64,000 bases of DNA from Caulobacter endophyticus (GCF_003116815.1 NZ_QDKQ01000026.1:1-64000); one strand, 5' to 3'; shown: positions 18,855 through 27,957, counted from the first letter of the stretch. Notes: generated by a model not told the origin, from the letters alone. Translations and numbers: made by a program.

Positions 18855-19857
18855 CAGAGACCAGTTCCGCCAGCCCCTGCTCGCGCGACACCACCGGCGC
18901 ATAACCGAGCTCCGCGCAGGCCTTGGCGATGCTGACCGTCACCTCGACGGCCGAGGTGGCGTAGACCTGCCGGCTCAGCGGTCCCCGGATCCGGCCGCCG
19001 CTGATCGCCGCCAGGACGTCGCCGACGCCGGCGATGGTCTTCAGCAGGCCGCGCGGCACGGTCTTGTCCGGCGCCGTCAGCCCCTGCGTGGCCAGGAGCC
19101 GCGTGGCGAAGGCGCGGAATTCCACGGGCTTGCCGTCGGTGATGAAATAGGCCTGCCCTCCCACGCCGTTCCTCAGCGCCAGGACCACGCCCTCGCACAG
19201 ATTGGCCACATGGGTGGTCGAGGTGCGATAGCGGCCGCCGTCGATCCAGGCGAAGGCGCCCGAGCGCACGGCGTCGGCCAGTTGCGGCAGCGCCGTGGTG
19301 TCGTCGCGCCCCCAGACGAAGCGCGGCCGCACGGCCATGACCTCGAAGCCCGGCTCGCTCATCGCCAGCGCCAGACGTTCGGCCTCTGCCTTGCTCTTCG
19401 AGTAGGCCCCGGCCGGACGGCGGGGATAGGCATGGTCCTCGGTCGCCCCGACCAGAGGCGCGCCGTCCAGCAGCACCGACTCCGTGCTGATCAGCACCGT
19501 GCGCGACACGCCCGCAACCTTGGCGGCGGCCAGCACCGTACGGGTTCCCTCGACATTGATCCGCGCAAGCCGCGCCTCGACGCCGGCCCCGTGGTCGGTG
19601 TCCGCCGCGGCGTGGACCAGGGCGTCGCAGCCCGCCATGCCCTGCGCCAGGCGGGGATCGAACAGGTCGCCTTCGAAGGGTTCGGCGCCGAGGTTGCGGA
19701 CGATATCGACGGCGGCGGCGCTGCGGGCCAGCGCCACCACAGGCACGCCGTCGGCGACAAGGCGGCGGATCAGGTTGCGGCCGACATAGCCGCTGCCGCC
19801 GGTGAGAAACAGGCGTGCGGGCGCGCGCCCGCCGGCGGCGGGTTCGTTGATGGTCAT
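18805..19857 (-). CDS. NAD-dependent epimerase/dehydratase (extended SDR family)
   Basis: A 350-residue extended short-chain dehydrogenase. The NAD(P)-binding motif TGGSGYVG is near residue 18, followed by an acidic DLFD segment, ST of the active site (STESVLLDG) and the catalytic YSKSK. Members act on nucleotide sugars, sterols or flavonoids; the substrate is not evident. The ATG at 19857 has AGGA eight bases upstream; a GTG two codons earlier is less well placed. It lies 24 bases downstream of a TetR gene and is probably controlled by it. The last ~18 residues (PPPCNGGGGAAL) are encoded by a palindromic repeat. Confidence 0.85.
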   Translation of the reverse strand: MTINEPAAGGRAPARLFLTGGSGYVGRNLIRRLVADGVPVVALARSAAAVDIVRNLGAEPFEGDLFDPRLAQGMAGCDALVHAAADTDHGAGVEARLARINVEGTRTVLAAAKVAGVSRTVLISTESVLLDGAPLVGATEDHAYPRRPAGAYSKSKAEAERLALAMSEPGFEVMAVRPRFVWGRDDTTALPQLADAVRSGAFAWIDGGRYRTSTTHVANLCEGVVLALRNGVGGQAYFITDGKPVEFRAFATRLLATQGLTAPDKTVPRGLLKTIAGVGDVLAAISGGRIRGPLSRQVYATSAVEVTVSIAKACAELGYAPVVSREQGLAELVSAPPPCNGGGGAALSAP

Positions 19858-19881
19858 CTTCACAGTCCTTGAGTGGGAGTC

Positions 19882-20469
19882 TCAGCTCGTCTTCGGCGAC
19901 GGCAGGGGCGCCTCGCCGTCCGGCCTGGCGGTCACCAGCCAGTTGATCTCGCGCAGAATCCGCGTGCGCTGCTCGACCGGCCAGGCGTGATAGTCGAGCG
20001 CCTCGAGCAGCTTCAGCCCTTCCAGGGCCAGATAGGCCAGGAGGGCGCCGCGCGGGCTGGCGGCGTCGGCGGTCAGGCCGGCGATGACGGCGCGCTGGTT
20101 CTCCTGGATACGGCCGCGCAGGCTGGCGTCCTGGGCAAGGGCCGCGCACAGGTTCAGGGCCACGGCGCGGAAGTCGTCCGGCAGGGGCGTCGCCGCCGCC
20201 AGGATACGCCCCCGGATCACCGCATCGCCCTGCCCGGCCAGGCTGTCGGTCATGGCGGTGTTGAAGGCGTTGTCACGCGCCACCGCCCGCTCGACCACCG
20301 CATCGATCAGCGCCGCCTTGGTCTTGAAGTCGTACAGCACCGTGGCCTTGCCGATGCCGGCCTGCTCGGCCACCGCGTCCAGCGTCAGGCGCGCGGCCCC
20401 GTCGCGAGCCACCACCGCCTCGGCGGCGTCGAGCACCGCGTCACGGTCGACGATGCGTTTACGGCCCAT
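19882..20469 (-). CDS. TetR family transcriptional regulator
   Basis: A 195-residue repressor with an N-terminal helix-turn-helix (LTLDAVAEQAGIGKATVLYDF, residues ~30-50) and a divergent C-terminal ligand domain. I use the ATG at 20469, which has GGAG eight bases upstream, rather than the ATG at 20481. A near-perfect palindrome lies just upstream (20483-20504), pointing to autorepression and control of the downstream SDR gene. Confidence 0.88.
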   Translation of the reverse strand: MGRKRIVDRDAVLDAAEAVVARDGAARLTLDAVAEQAGIGKATVLYDFKTKAALIDAVVERAVARDNAFNTAMTDSLAGQGDAVIRGRILAAATPLPDDFRAVALNLCAALAQDASLRGRIQENQRAVIAGLTADAASPRGALLAYLALEGLKLLEALDYHAWPVEQRTRILREINWLVTARPDGEAPLPSPKTS

Positions 20470-20482
20470 GGCCAACTCCATT

Positions 20483-20504
20483 TATAACCGACTGGTCGGA
20501 TATA
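20483..20504. promoter_or_regulatory. Palindromic operator upstream of tetR
   Basis: TATAACCGAC-TG-GTCGGATATA forms two 10-base half-sites matching at nine positions around a 2-base centre. It lies 14 bases upstream of the TetR start codon, where an autorepressor would block transcription. Confidence 0.6.
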
Positions 20505-20595
20505 AATGAGCATCACCCCGCCGGTCAACCTTCGCTGACGTCGAACCGTCATACGGCGACGCTAGACAGGCCGCTTTCGGTTCGGAGAGCGCGTG

Positions 20596-22335
20596 ATGCT
20601 GGGTCTGGTGGCTGCGGTGACGATGGCGGCGGGCGCGGACGCGCCGCTGCGGATGAACGACCTGCTCGCGGTCGGCACCCACAATTCCTACAAGCAAGCG
20701 ATTCCCGCCGACGAGCTGGCGGCCATGGTCGCCGCGCGCGGCCGGCCGGTTCTCGCCCTCGACTACGCTCACCGGCCGCTGGCCGAACAGCTGGACGCCG
20801 GCGCCCGCCAGCTGGAGATCGACGTCGTCGCCGACCCGCAGGGAGGACGCTACGCCAAACCGCTGACCGCCCTGGGCGGCGGCGTCACCCTGCCGCCGGC
20901 CACGGCCCAGGCCCTGGCCAGGCCCGGCTTCAAGACCCTGCACATGCCCGACGTCGACTTCCGCAGCTCGTGCGTGAGCTTCGTCGAATGCCTGTCGCAG
21001 ATCCGCGCCTGGTCGGACGCCCACCGTGACCACGCCCCGATCCTGATCATGCTCAACGCCAAGGAGGGGCAGGCCAGCCTGCCCGGCGGCGTCACGCCCC
21101 TGCCCTTCGACGAGAAGACCTTCGACGCCCTCGACGCCGAGATCCGCAGCGTGTTCGGCTCCGACCGCCTGATCACCCCGGATCTCGTCCAGGGCAAGAA
21201 GCCGACCCTGCGCGAGGCGGTGCTGGCCGGCGGCTGGCCGACGCTGGAAGCCGCGCGCGGCAAGGTGTTCTTCGCCCTGGACGAGGGTCCCGAGAAGGTG
21301 GCCATCTATCGCGGCAAGCGCATCTCGCTGGAAGGCCGGGCGATGTTCGTCAACACCGACGAGGCCTCGCCGGCCGCCGCCTACCTGACGCTCAATGATC
21401 CGATCGCCCAGAAAGACCGCATCGCCGCCGCCGTGAAGGCCGGCTTCATCGTGCGCACCCGCGCCGACGCCGACACCTGGGCCGCCCGCGACGGCGACGT
21501 GACCATGCGCAGCGCGGCCCTCTCCAGCGGCGCCCAGTACGTCTCGACCGACTATCTGTGGGCCGACCCGCGCCTGCCGGGGAGCTACACGGTCCGCCTG
21601 CCGGGCGGCGAGGCGGCGGCCTGCAATCCGGTGCACGCGCCCAAGGCCTGCGACGGCGCGATCGAGATGACCGCCGGCGCCCCGGCCAAGGGCTATCTCG
21701 ACCCGGCCCAGCGCCCCGATCTGACCAAGGTTCTGGCCCCGCCGCCGGCCGTGGGCTCGCCCCGCGCCCTGGCCGACGCGGCCATCTTCGACGCCAGCCG
21801 CGCCCTGAAGGACACGCCCCGCTGGGCGCTGGCGACCTCGGACGTCACCGGCCACTTCTATGACCACTACGCCGCGGCTCTGGGCGTGCGCCTCAGCCCG
21901 CAGGAGGCGCCGGTCCTGACCGCCCTGCTCGAACGCTCGGGCGCCGACCGCTCGGTGGTGGGCGTGGCCAAGACCTTCTGGGGGACCGCCCGCCCCTATG
22001 TCGGCAAGGAAAGCGCCCCGACGTGCGAGGCCAAGACCGCCCACCTGACTGGCAATCCCGACTATCCGTCCGGCCACTCGGCCCACGGCGAGCACGTGGC
22101 GATGATCCTGGCCGAGGTGGCGCCGACGCGCGCCGACGCCCTCTACGCCCGGGGCCGCGAATATGCCGAGAGTCGCTGGATCTGCGGCTCGCACACGGTC
22201 AGCGCCACCGAGGCGGGCCTGCAGGCGGGCGCGGTGATCTACGCCGCCGAGCACCGATCGGCCGCCTTCCGCCTCGATCTGGAGATGGCCCGCGCCGAGG
22301 TCGCCGCCGCCCTGGCCAGGGCAGCGAAGAAATAG
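20596..22335 (+). CDS. Phosphoinositide-type phospholipase C fused to class A acid phosphatase (PAP2)
   Basis: A 579-residue exported two-domain enzyme. A short signal peptide is followed by a calcium-dependent phosphatidylinositol-type phospholipase C domain (roughly residues 20-350; VGTHNSYK near the first catalytic His, LHMPDVDF near the second). From about residue 390 comes a PAP2/class A nonspecific acid phosphatase domain with KTFWGTARP, DYPSGHSAHGE and SRWICGSH. The signature K-x6-RP / PSGH / SR-x5-H is present, but the Asp usually four residues after the last His is Ala. The two activities could act in series, cleaving a lipid headgroup and dephosphorylating it. Start ATG at 20596 with GGAG eight bases upstream. 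Confidence 0.85.
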   Translation: MLGLVAAVTMAAGADAPLRMNDLLAVGTHNSYKQAIPADELAAMVAARGRPVLALDYAHRPLAEQLDAGARQLEIDVVADPQGGRYAKPLTALGGGVTLPPATAQALARPGFKTLHMPDVDFRSSCVSFVECLSQIRAWSDAHRDHAPILIMLNAKEGQASLPGGVTPLPFDEKTFDALDAEIRSVFGSDRLITPDLVQGKKPTLREAVLAGGWPTLEAARGKVFFALDEGPEKVAIYRGKRISLEGRAMFVNTDEASPAAAYLTLNDPIAQKDRIAAAVKAGFIVRTRADADTWAARDGDVTMRSAALSSGAQYVSTDYLWADPRLPGSYTVRLPGGEAAACNPVHAPKACDGAIEMTAGAPAKGYLDPAQRPDLTKVLAPPPAVGSPRALADAAIFDASRALKDTPRWALATSDVTGHFYDHYAAALGVRLSPQEAPVLTALLERSGADRSVVGVAKTFWGTARPYVGKESAPTCEAKTAHLTGNPDYPSGHSAHGEHVAMILAEVAPTRADALYARGREYAESRWICGSHTVSATEAGLQAGAVIYAAEHRSAAFRLDLEMARAEVAAALARAAKK

Positions 22336-22420
22336 GCAAACGCAAGTCGGCGAACGCCGCTTGCCAAAACGATAGTTATAGCTAGCATCCTCCTCGTACG
22401 GACATGCGGGGGGATTTGTA

Positions 22421-24688
22421 GTGCGCAGACTGCAAGTGTTCGCCGGAGTCGCGGCCGTCGCCTTGATGGCGGCCGCGACTTCATCCAGGGCTCAGACGGC
22501 CGACCAGGCCGCGCCCGTGGCGCTCGACGAGATCGTCGTCACCGCCCAGAGACGGGCGGAAAACCTGCAGGAGGTGCCCGTCTCGGTCACCGCCATGACA
22601 GGAGCCCAGTTGCAGAACCAGCGGGTCGGCGACGTGCTGGCGCTGTCGGGCCTGGCGCCCGGCCTGCAGATCAAGACCGACGACAACGCCGCCAATCCGC
22701 GCATGTTCATCCGCGGCATCGGCGTCAACGACTTCAACCCCGGAACGGCCAGCGCCGTCGGCGTCTATGTCGACGGGGTCTATGTGGCCTCGCCGCTGGC
22801 CCAGTTGGCCGGCTTCTACGACCTGGAGCAGGTCGAGGTGCTGCGCGGGCCGCAGGGCACCCTCTACGGCCGCAACACCACCGGCGGGGCGATCAACGTC
22901 GTCACCAGGAAGCCGTCGAGCACGCCGAGCGGCGACATCGCCGTCGAGTACGGCCGCTTCAACGCCGTTAACGCCCAGGGCGGCTTCGGCGGACCGATCG
23001 CCGGCGACGCCCTCTCCTTCCGGATCAGCGGCCTCTACGACAAGAACGACGGCTATACGACCAACCGCCTGACCGGCAACAAGGGCAACGACGCCAACCG
23101 CTGGGCCACGCGCCTGGCCCTGCGCTACAAGCCCGACGACAAGCTGACCGCCGACCTGTCGCTGAGCCTCAACCAGTCGCGCGGCGGTTCGATCTGGACC
23201 TACAACCGCTCGCTGGTGGCCCAGACGCCCGAGGCGGCCGGCGACTTCGACCCAAGCCTGGGCTACGCCGTCTGCAAGCCGGCCTTCTATACCTCGGGCC
23301 AGTGCACGAACGTGCTGGGCTACGCCAACACCAGCGCGAACCTCTACGAGGGCGACTACCGGTTCGAGGGCAAGGACATCGTCAAGCTGTTCGGGGCGAC
23401 GGCCAGCGTGTCCTACGACCTGGGCGACATGACCCTCTATTCGATCACCGGCTATCAGCGCGCGGCCCGCGACGACTGGGAAGACACCGACGCCAACCCG
23501 CTGCAGGTGATCAGCGCCCGCTACATCGCCCTGCAGGAGACGCTGAGCCAGGAGTTCCGGCTGCAGTCGAACGGCACGGGTCCCACCCGCTGGGTGACCG
23601 GCCTCTACTGGGCCAGGGACGACCTCTCCAACGACAGCCGCTACGATGTGCTGGGCGACCTGCGCAGTCCGACGCCCGACAACCCGACCGGCATGGACCC
23701 GGCCGCCAGCATCGGCGTGTTCGGCTGGCCGCTGACCCAGAAGACCCGTAGCTGGGCCGTCTTCGGCCAGCTCGATCACGACCTGACCTCGCGCCTGACC
23801 TTCACGGCCGGCCTGCGCTATTCGGTCGACGACAAGAGCTTCCACTATGTCAGCGACGTCGACTACGGCCTGCTGACCCTGTTCACCTACGACGGCGACA
23901 AGACCTTCAAGTCGCTGTCGGGCCGGCTTGGCCTGCGCTACGCCCTGACCGACGACGCCAATCTCTATGCGACCTACAATCGCGGCTACAAGAGCGGCGG
24001 CTTCTTCACCGGCCAGACCACCGCGCCGGAGGACCTGGGCCCCTACGACGACGAGACCGTCGACGCCTTCGAGGTGGGCGCCAAGAGCGAGTTCCTCGAT
24101 CGCCGCCTGCGCCTGAACGCGGCCGCTTTCTATTACGACTACCAGGACCTGCAGGTTTACACCGTGATCCAGCGCGGCGCCCTGTCGGTGCAGTACTTCA
24201 CCAACGCCTCGGCCGCGCGCGTGTACGGCGCCGAAGCCGAGATCGAGGCGCGGCCCGTGCGCGGCCTGTCCCTGACCCTCGGCGCGGCCCTGCTGAACGC
24301 CGAGTACAAGGACTTCGTCTCGGTCGGGCAGGACTATTCGGGCAACCGCCTGCCCTCGGCCCCCAAGGCCAGCGTCAACGGCGTGGTCCGGTACGAGCAC
24401 CCGCTGCCGGTCGGCGACTTCGCCGGCCAGCTGGACTTCACCTACCGCTCCAAGGTCTTCTTCGACACCGCCAACACCGAGCGGCTCAGCGACAAGGGCC
24501 GGACCTACGTTAATGGCCAGCTGGGCTGGAAGCTGGACGGCGGCCGCTACGAACTGGGCGTGTGGGGCAAGAATCTGTTCGACACGACCAACATTCTCGA
24601 CATCACCGCCGTCGAGGGCCTGGGCTTCGACGTGTTCAGCATGGGCCCGCCGCGCACTTATGGCGTCTATCTGCGGGCCCGCTATTGA
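22421..24688 (+). CDS. TonB-dependent receptor
   Basis: A 755-residue outer-membrane active transporter. A signal peptide precedes the TonB box DEIVVTAQRR, then the plug domain (RGIGVNDFNPG, VEVLRGPQGTLYGRNTTGGA) and a 22-strand barrel ending in the C-terminal aromatic RARY. Translation starts at GTG 22421 behind a strong GGGGGGA site. The substrate is unknown. The stop overlaps a TTG start of an MFS transporter, suggesting an uptake pair in which the receptor crosses the outer and the MFS protein the inner membrane. Confidence 0.93.
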   Translation: MRRLQVFAGVAAVALMAAATSSRAQTADQAAPVALDEIVVTAQRRAENLQEVPVSVTAMTGAQLQNQRVGDVLALSGLAPGLQIKTDDNAANPRMFIRGIGVNDFNPGTASAVGVYVDGVYVASPLAQLAGFYDLEQVEVLRGPQGTLYGRNTTGGAINVVTRKPSSTPSGDIAVEYGRFNAVNAQGGFGGPIAGDALSFRISGLYDKNDGYTTNRLTGNKGNDANRWATRLALRYKPDDKLTADLSLSLNQSRGGSIWTYNRSLVAQTPEAAGDFDPSLGYAVCKPAFYTSGQCTNVLGYANTSANLYEGDYRFEGKDIVKLFGATASVSYDLGDMTLYSITGYQRAARDDWEDTDANPLQVISARYIALQETLSQEFRLQSNGTGPTRWVTGLYWARDDLSNDSRYDVLGDLRSPTPDNPTGMDPAASIGVFGWPLTQKTRSWAVFGQLDHDLTSRLTFTAGLRYSVDDKSFHYVSDVDYGLLTLFTYDGDKTFKSLSGRLGLRYALTDDANLYATYNRGYKSGGFFTGQTTAPEDLGPYDDETVDAFEVGAKSEFLDRRLRLNAAAFYYDYQDLQVYTVIQRGALSVQYFTNASAARVYGAEAEIEARPVRGLSLTLGAALLNAEYKDFVSVGQDYSGNRLPSAPKASVNGVVRYEHPLPVGDFAGQLDFTYRSKVFFDTANTERLSDKGRTYVNGQLGWKLDGGRYELGVWGKNLFDTTNILDITAVEGLGFDVFSMGPPRTYGVYLRARY

Positions 24689-25857
24689 GCGCCCCCGCGG
24701 CGGAAGGCGGCTGGATCGGGCCAAAGCCCAGCCTGACCGAGCGCCTGGCGGTGCTGTGGATCGGGATCGTCGGCGTGCTGTTTCCTGGCGTCGGGCCGCT
24801 GCTGCTGGGCGGGCTGGAGGCAACCGGCCGGCTGACCGCCACCGAGATCGGCCTGGCCGGCATGGCTGAGCTGGCGGCCATGGGGATCGGCGCGGCCCTG
24901 CTTGGGCCGGTCTTTGGCGCCCGACGGCTGCGACTGGCGGCGGTGGCCTGCGGCTGCTTCCTGGCGGCGCTGAACCTGGCCTCCACCTTCGCCCATGACG
25001 GCCTGCTGGTGCTGACACGGGCGGCGGCCGGCCTTCCGGCCGGAGCGCTGATCTGGATCGTCACCGGCATGATCGTCCGCTCGTCCCGACCCGACCGCTG
25101 GTCGGGGATCTACCTGACCGTCCAGACCCTGGCCCAACTGGCCGTGGTGGCGGGGCTGACCGTCTTCGTCATCGGCCAGTTCGGCCCCAACGGCGGCTTC
25201 GTGGCGCTGGCGGCGCTGGCCGCCTCGGCCGCCCTGACCGGCGCCTTGATCCCGCGCGCCTGGGCCGCCCTGCCCCGGACCGAGGACGCCCCCAAGGGCC
25301 TGCCCAGTCCGCGCGGCTGGGTCGCCCTGCTGGCGGTTTTCTGCTTCCAGGCCTTCATCCTGGCGCTGTGGATCTATGCCGAGCCGCTGTCTCGCCAGTC
25401 CGGACATCCGGCGACCACGGCGGGCTTGGCCTTCTCGATATCGCTGGCCGCTCAGGTAGCGGGCGGCGCGGCGGCCACGGCCCTGGCCGGACGGATCTCG
25501 TGGTTCGTGTCGCTGACCGTCGGGGTCTGCGCGGCGGCCGCTTGCCTCGTGGTCTTCGCCGCCATGCCGGCCGCGCCGCTGTTCCTGGCCGCCTCGGGCG
25601 TCTTCGGCTTCGCCTGGCTGTTCGCCTCGCCGTTCCTGACGCCGCTGGCCATCGAGGCCGACCCCAGCCGGCGCGCCGCCCTGCTCGGCCCCGGCGCCAG
25701 CCTGCTGGGCTGCGCGGCCGGACCGCTGCTGGCGGCCCTGCTGGTCAGCGAGCACGACGTCCGCCCGGCGGCGTATCTGGCCGAAGGCCTGGCGATCATC
25801 GCCCTGGCCCTGATCGCCGGCCTGCACCTTACCCGTGGCAAGGAACCGCGCGCTTAG
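24685..25857 (+). CDS. MFS transporter
   Basis: A 390-residue polytopic protein with about 12 hydrophobic segments, organised as two halves with a central loop (PRTEDAPKGLPSPRGW) as in major facilitator transporters. The best start is the TTG at 24685 overlapping the receptor stop (TTGA); no ATG exists near the first helix. Co-transcription with the TonB receptor suggests a shared substrate, which is not identifiable. Confidence 0.8.
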   Translation: MSAPAAEGGWIGPKPSLTERLAVLWIGIVGVLFPGVGPLLLGGLEATGRLTATEIGLAGMAELAAMGIGAALLGPVFGARRLRLAAVACGCFLAALNLASTFAHDGLLVLTRAAAGLPAGALIWIVTGMIVRSSRPDRWSGIYLTVQTLAQLAVVAGLTVFVIGQFGPNGGFVALAALAASAALTGALIPRAWAALPRTEDAPKGLPSPRGWVALLAVFCFQAFILALWIYAEPLSRQSGHPATTAGLAFSISLAAQVAGGAAATALAGRISWFVSLTVGVCAAAACLVVFAAMPAAPLFLAASGVFGFAWLFASPFLTPLAIEADPSRRAALLGPGASLLGCAAGPLLAALLVSEHDVRPAAYLAEGLAIIALALIAGLHLTRGKEPRA

Positions 25858-25911
25858 CGGTCCCGTTGGCTCCCCGTCCGGCGCCCCGCAACGCGCCGGC
25901 CAGGAGCTGCG

Positions 25912-26994
25912 ATGACCAAGCCGACGCCCGAGCCCAGAAAAGGCATGCCCAGCCCCAGGCTCGACGAGGCGACGTTCCGACGGCGGTTCCTGGCCCGCTA
26001 TGTCGACCCCGCGTTCGAGCCCCTGCAGGCCGAGCTATCGCGCATCGCCGACGCCGCCTGGGACGCCTATGACAACTCCCGCAAGTCGCCCCACACCCAG
26101 AAGGCCGGGGCGGACTTTCACGACCCCAACTACGACCTGGCCGTCGACTGGCTGCGCGCCAAGGCCGACCTCGACGCCGCCCAGGCCCGCCACGACGACA
26201 GGGACGGTCCCTGCAGGGTGCTGATCGTCAACGCCTCGTCCCGCAGCGAACACACCTGCCCTGGCGAGATGTCGAAGTCGTTCCGCCTGGCCGAGCTGGC
26301 CCGCGAGGTCTTCGAGGCCGACGGCATCACGGTCGAGACCCTGGACCTGTCGCGCCTGGCTTCCGAATTCGGCCGCGCGATCCACCCCTGCAAGGCCTGT
26401 TTCTCGACCGCCGCCCCGCTCTGCCACTGGCCGTGCTCGTGCTACCCGAACTATTCACTGGGCCAGGTCGACGACTGGATGAACGAAATCTACCCGCTGT
26501 GGGTCGAGGCCCACGGGGTGATGATCATCACGCCGGTGAACTGGTACCAGGTCAGTTCGCCACTGAAGCTGATGATGGACCGGCTGGTCTGCGCCGACGG
26601 CGGCAATCCCGACCCCACCCTCACCCACGGCAAGCACGCGAACGAGGCCAAGGCCGTCGAGCTGGCCGGCTGGGACTATCCCAAGCACCTGAAGGGGCGG
26701 GTGTTCTCGGTGGTGGTCCATGGCGATGTCGAGGGGGCCGAGAACGTCCGCCGCAGCCTGTCGGACTGGCTGCGGTTCATGGACCTCGTGCCGGCCGGCG
26801 TGAACGCCGAGCTAGACCGCTACATCGGCTACTGGCAGCCCTACGCCACCAATCACGAGGCGCTGGACGCCGACCAGGCCATCCAGGAAGAGGTGCGCAA
26901 CGCCGCCCGCACCCTCGCCGAGGCGGCCCACGCCAACCACGCCGGAACCCTGCTGATGGCTGGCCGCGCCCTGAAACCGCCCCGCCAGAAGTAA
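25912..26994 (+). CDS. Flavodoxin-like NAD(P)H-dependent oxidoreductase with a Cys cluster
   Basis: A 360-residue protein. After a ~100-residue helical N-terminus, a flavodoxin-like fold begins at CRVLIVNASSRSEHTCPG (FMN phosphate-binding loop), continues with IITPVNWYQVSSPLKLMMDR and VVHGDVEG, and resembles NADPH-dependent FMN reductases. A cysteine cluster C-x2-C-x7-C-x3-C-x-C (about residues 161-177) is an unusual addition that could bind metal or an iron-sulfur centre. The ATG at 25912 follows GGAG. The substrate is unknown. Confidence 0.8.
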   Translation: MTKPTPEPRKGMPSPRLDEATFRRRFLARYVDPAFEPLQAELSRIADAAWDAYDNSRKSPHTQKAGADFHDPNYDLAVDWLRAKADLDAAQARHDDRDGPCRVLIVNASSRSEHTCPGEMSKSFRLAELAREVFEADGITVETLDLSRLASEFGRAIHPCKACFSTAAPLCHWPCSCYPNYSLGQVDDWMNEIYPLWVEAHGVMIITPVNWYQVSSPLKLMMDRLVCADGGNPDPTLTHGKHANEAKAVELAGWDYPKHLKGRVFSVVVHGDVEGAENVRRSLSDWLRFMDLVPAGVNAELDRYIGYWQPYATNHEALDADQAIQEEVRNAARTLAEAAHANHAGTLLMAGRALKPPRQK

Positions 26995-27086
26995 AGCGTG
27001 GGGATAAGCAAGTTTGGCCATTGCGAGCCCGGCCGACCTCTGATAGCCAGACCCCCTCTTCGCCGACGCAAGCGTGTCGACCCGGT

Positions 27087-27149
27087 GGCCCGGTGGCGGA
27101 GTGGTTACGCGCCGGACTGCAAATCCGTTTACCCCGGTTCGATTCCGGG
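27087..27149 (+). tRNA. tRNA-Cys (anticodon GCA), truncated: 3' acceptor strand missing
   Basis: The 5' acceptor strand GGCCCGG, D arm, anticodon stem-loop with CTGCAAA and T arm CCCGG-TTCGATT-CCGGG are all present. After the T stem the expected CCGGGCC plus discriminator and CCA are absent; the sequence continues as CGATGGTGTCC, which pairs with only one or two acceptor positions and instead belongs to the antisense ugd gene. The copy cannot make a mature tRNA by the usual route. Confidence 0.75.
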
Positions 27150-27957
27150 CGATGGTGTCCTTGGGGAAGCACGAGCCGCCGTAGCCGGGGCCGGCGTTGA
27201 GGAACTTGGCCCCGATGCGCTTGTCCAGGCCGATGCCCTTGGCCACCTGCTGGACGTCGGCCCCGACCTTCTCGCACAGGTCGGCCATCTCGTTGATGAA
27301 GGTGATCTTCATCGCCAGGAAGGCGTTGGCGGCGTACTTGATCAGCTCGCTGGTGCGGCGGCCGGTGAAGACGATCGGGGTCTCGTTGAGGCTCAAGGGG
27401 CGATAGAGTTCGCGCATCACCGCCTGGGCGCGCTCGTCCTCGGCGCCGACCACCACGCGGTCGGGGCGCTTGAAGTCCTCGATGGCCGCGCCCTCGCGCA
27501 GGAACTCGGGATTGGAGACCACGGCGAACTGGGCGGCCGGATTGACCCGCCTGATGATCGCCTCGACCTCGTCGCCGGTGCCCACCGGCACGGTCGACTT
27601 GGTGACCACGACCGTGAAGCCGTCGATCAGGCCGGCGATCTCCTCGGCGGCGGCGTAGACGTAGGACAGGTCGGCATGGCCGTCGCCGCGGCGGGTGGGG
27701 GTGCCCACGGCGATGAACACCGCGTCGGCGTCCTTGATCGCCTGGGCGCCTTCCAGGGTGAACGACAGCCGGCCCTCGCGCACGTTGCGGGCCACCAGGT
27801 CGTCCAGGCCCGGCTCGTAGATCGGGATCTCCCCGGCCAGCAGCCGCGAGATCTTGCGCGGATCCTTGTCGATGCACGTCACCACGTGACCGAAGTCCGC
27901 AAAGCACGCCCCAGACACCAGGCCCACATAGCCCGTGCCAATCATCGCTACGCGCAT
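27150..27957 (-). pseudogene. ugd: UDP-glucose 6-dehydrogenase, 3'-truncated at the tRNA-Cys junction
   Basis: The N-terminal ~270 residues of a nucleotide-sugar dehydrogenase that oxidises UDP-glucose to UDP-glucuronate for polysaccharide synthesis. The Rossmann motif MIGTGYVGLVSGACFAD, KSTVPVGTG, NPEFLREG and the active-site GGSCFPKDT (Cys263) are intact, but homology stops about six residues later, exactly where the tRNA-Cys sequence begins. The full enzyme is about 430 residues, so the UDP-sugar-binding C-terminal domain is missing. The frame stays open to 26812, adding ~110 residues antisense to the tRNA and the reductase gene; this tail is not UGD-like. The product is unlikely to be active. 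Confidence 0.8.

Noticed and set aside
26812..27957. A 381-codon open frame that could be read as a full-length UDP-glucose dehydrogenase
   Set aside because: Homology stops at about codon 270; the remaining ~110 codons are antisense to the tRNA-Cys and the flavodoxin-like gene and do not resemble the UGD C-terminal domain.
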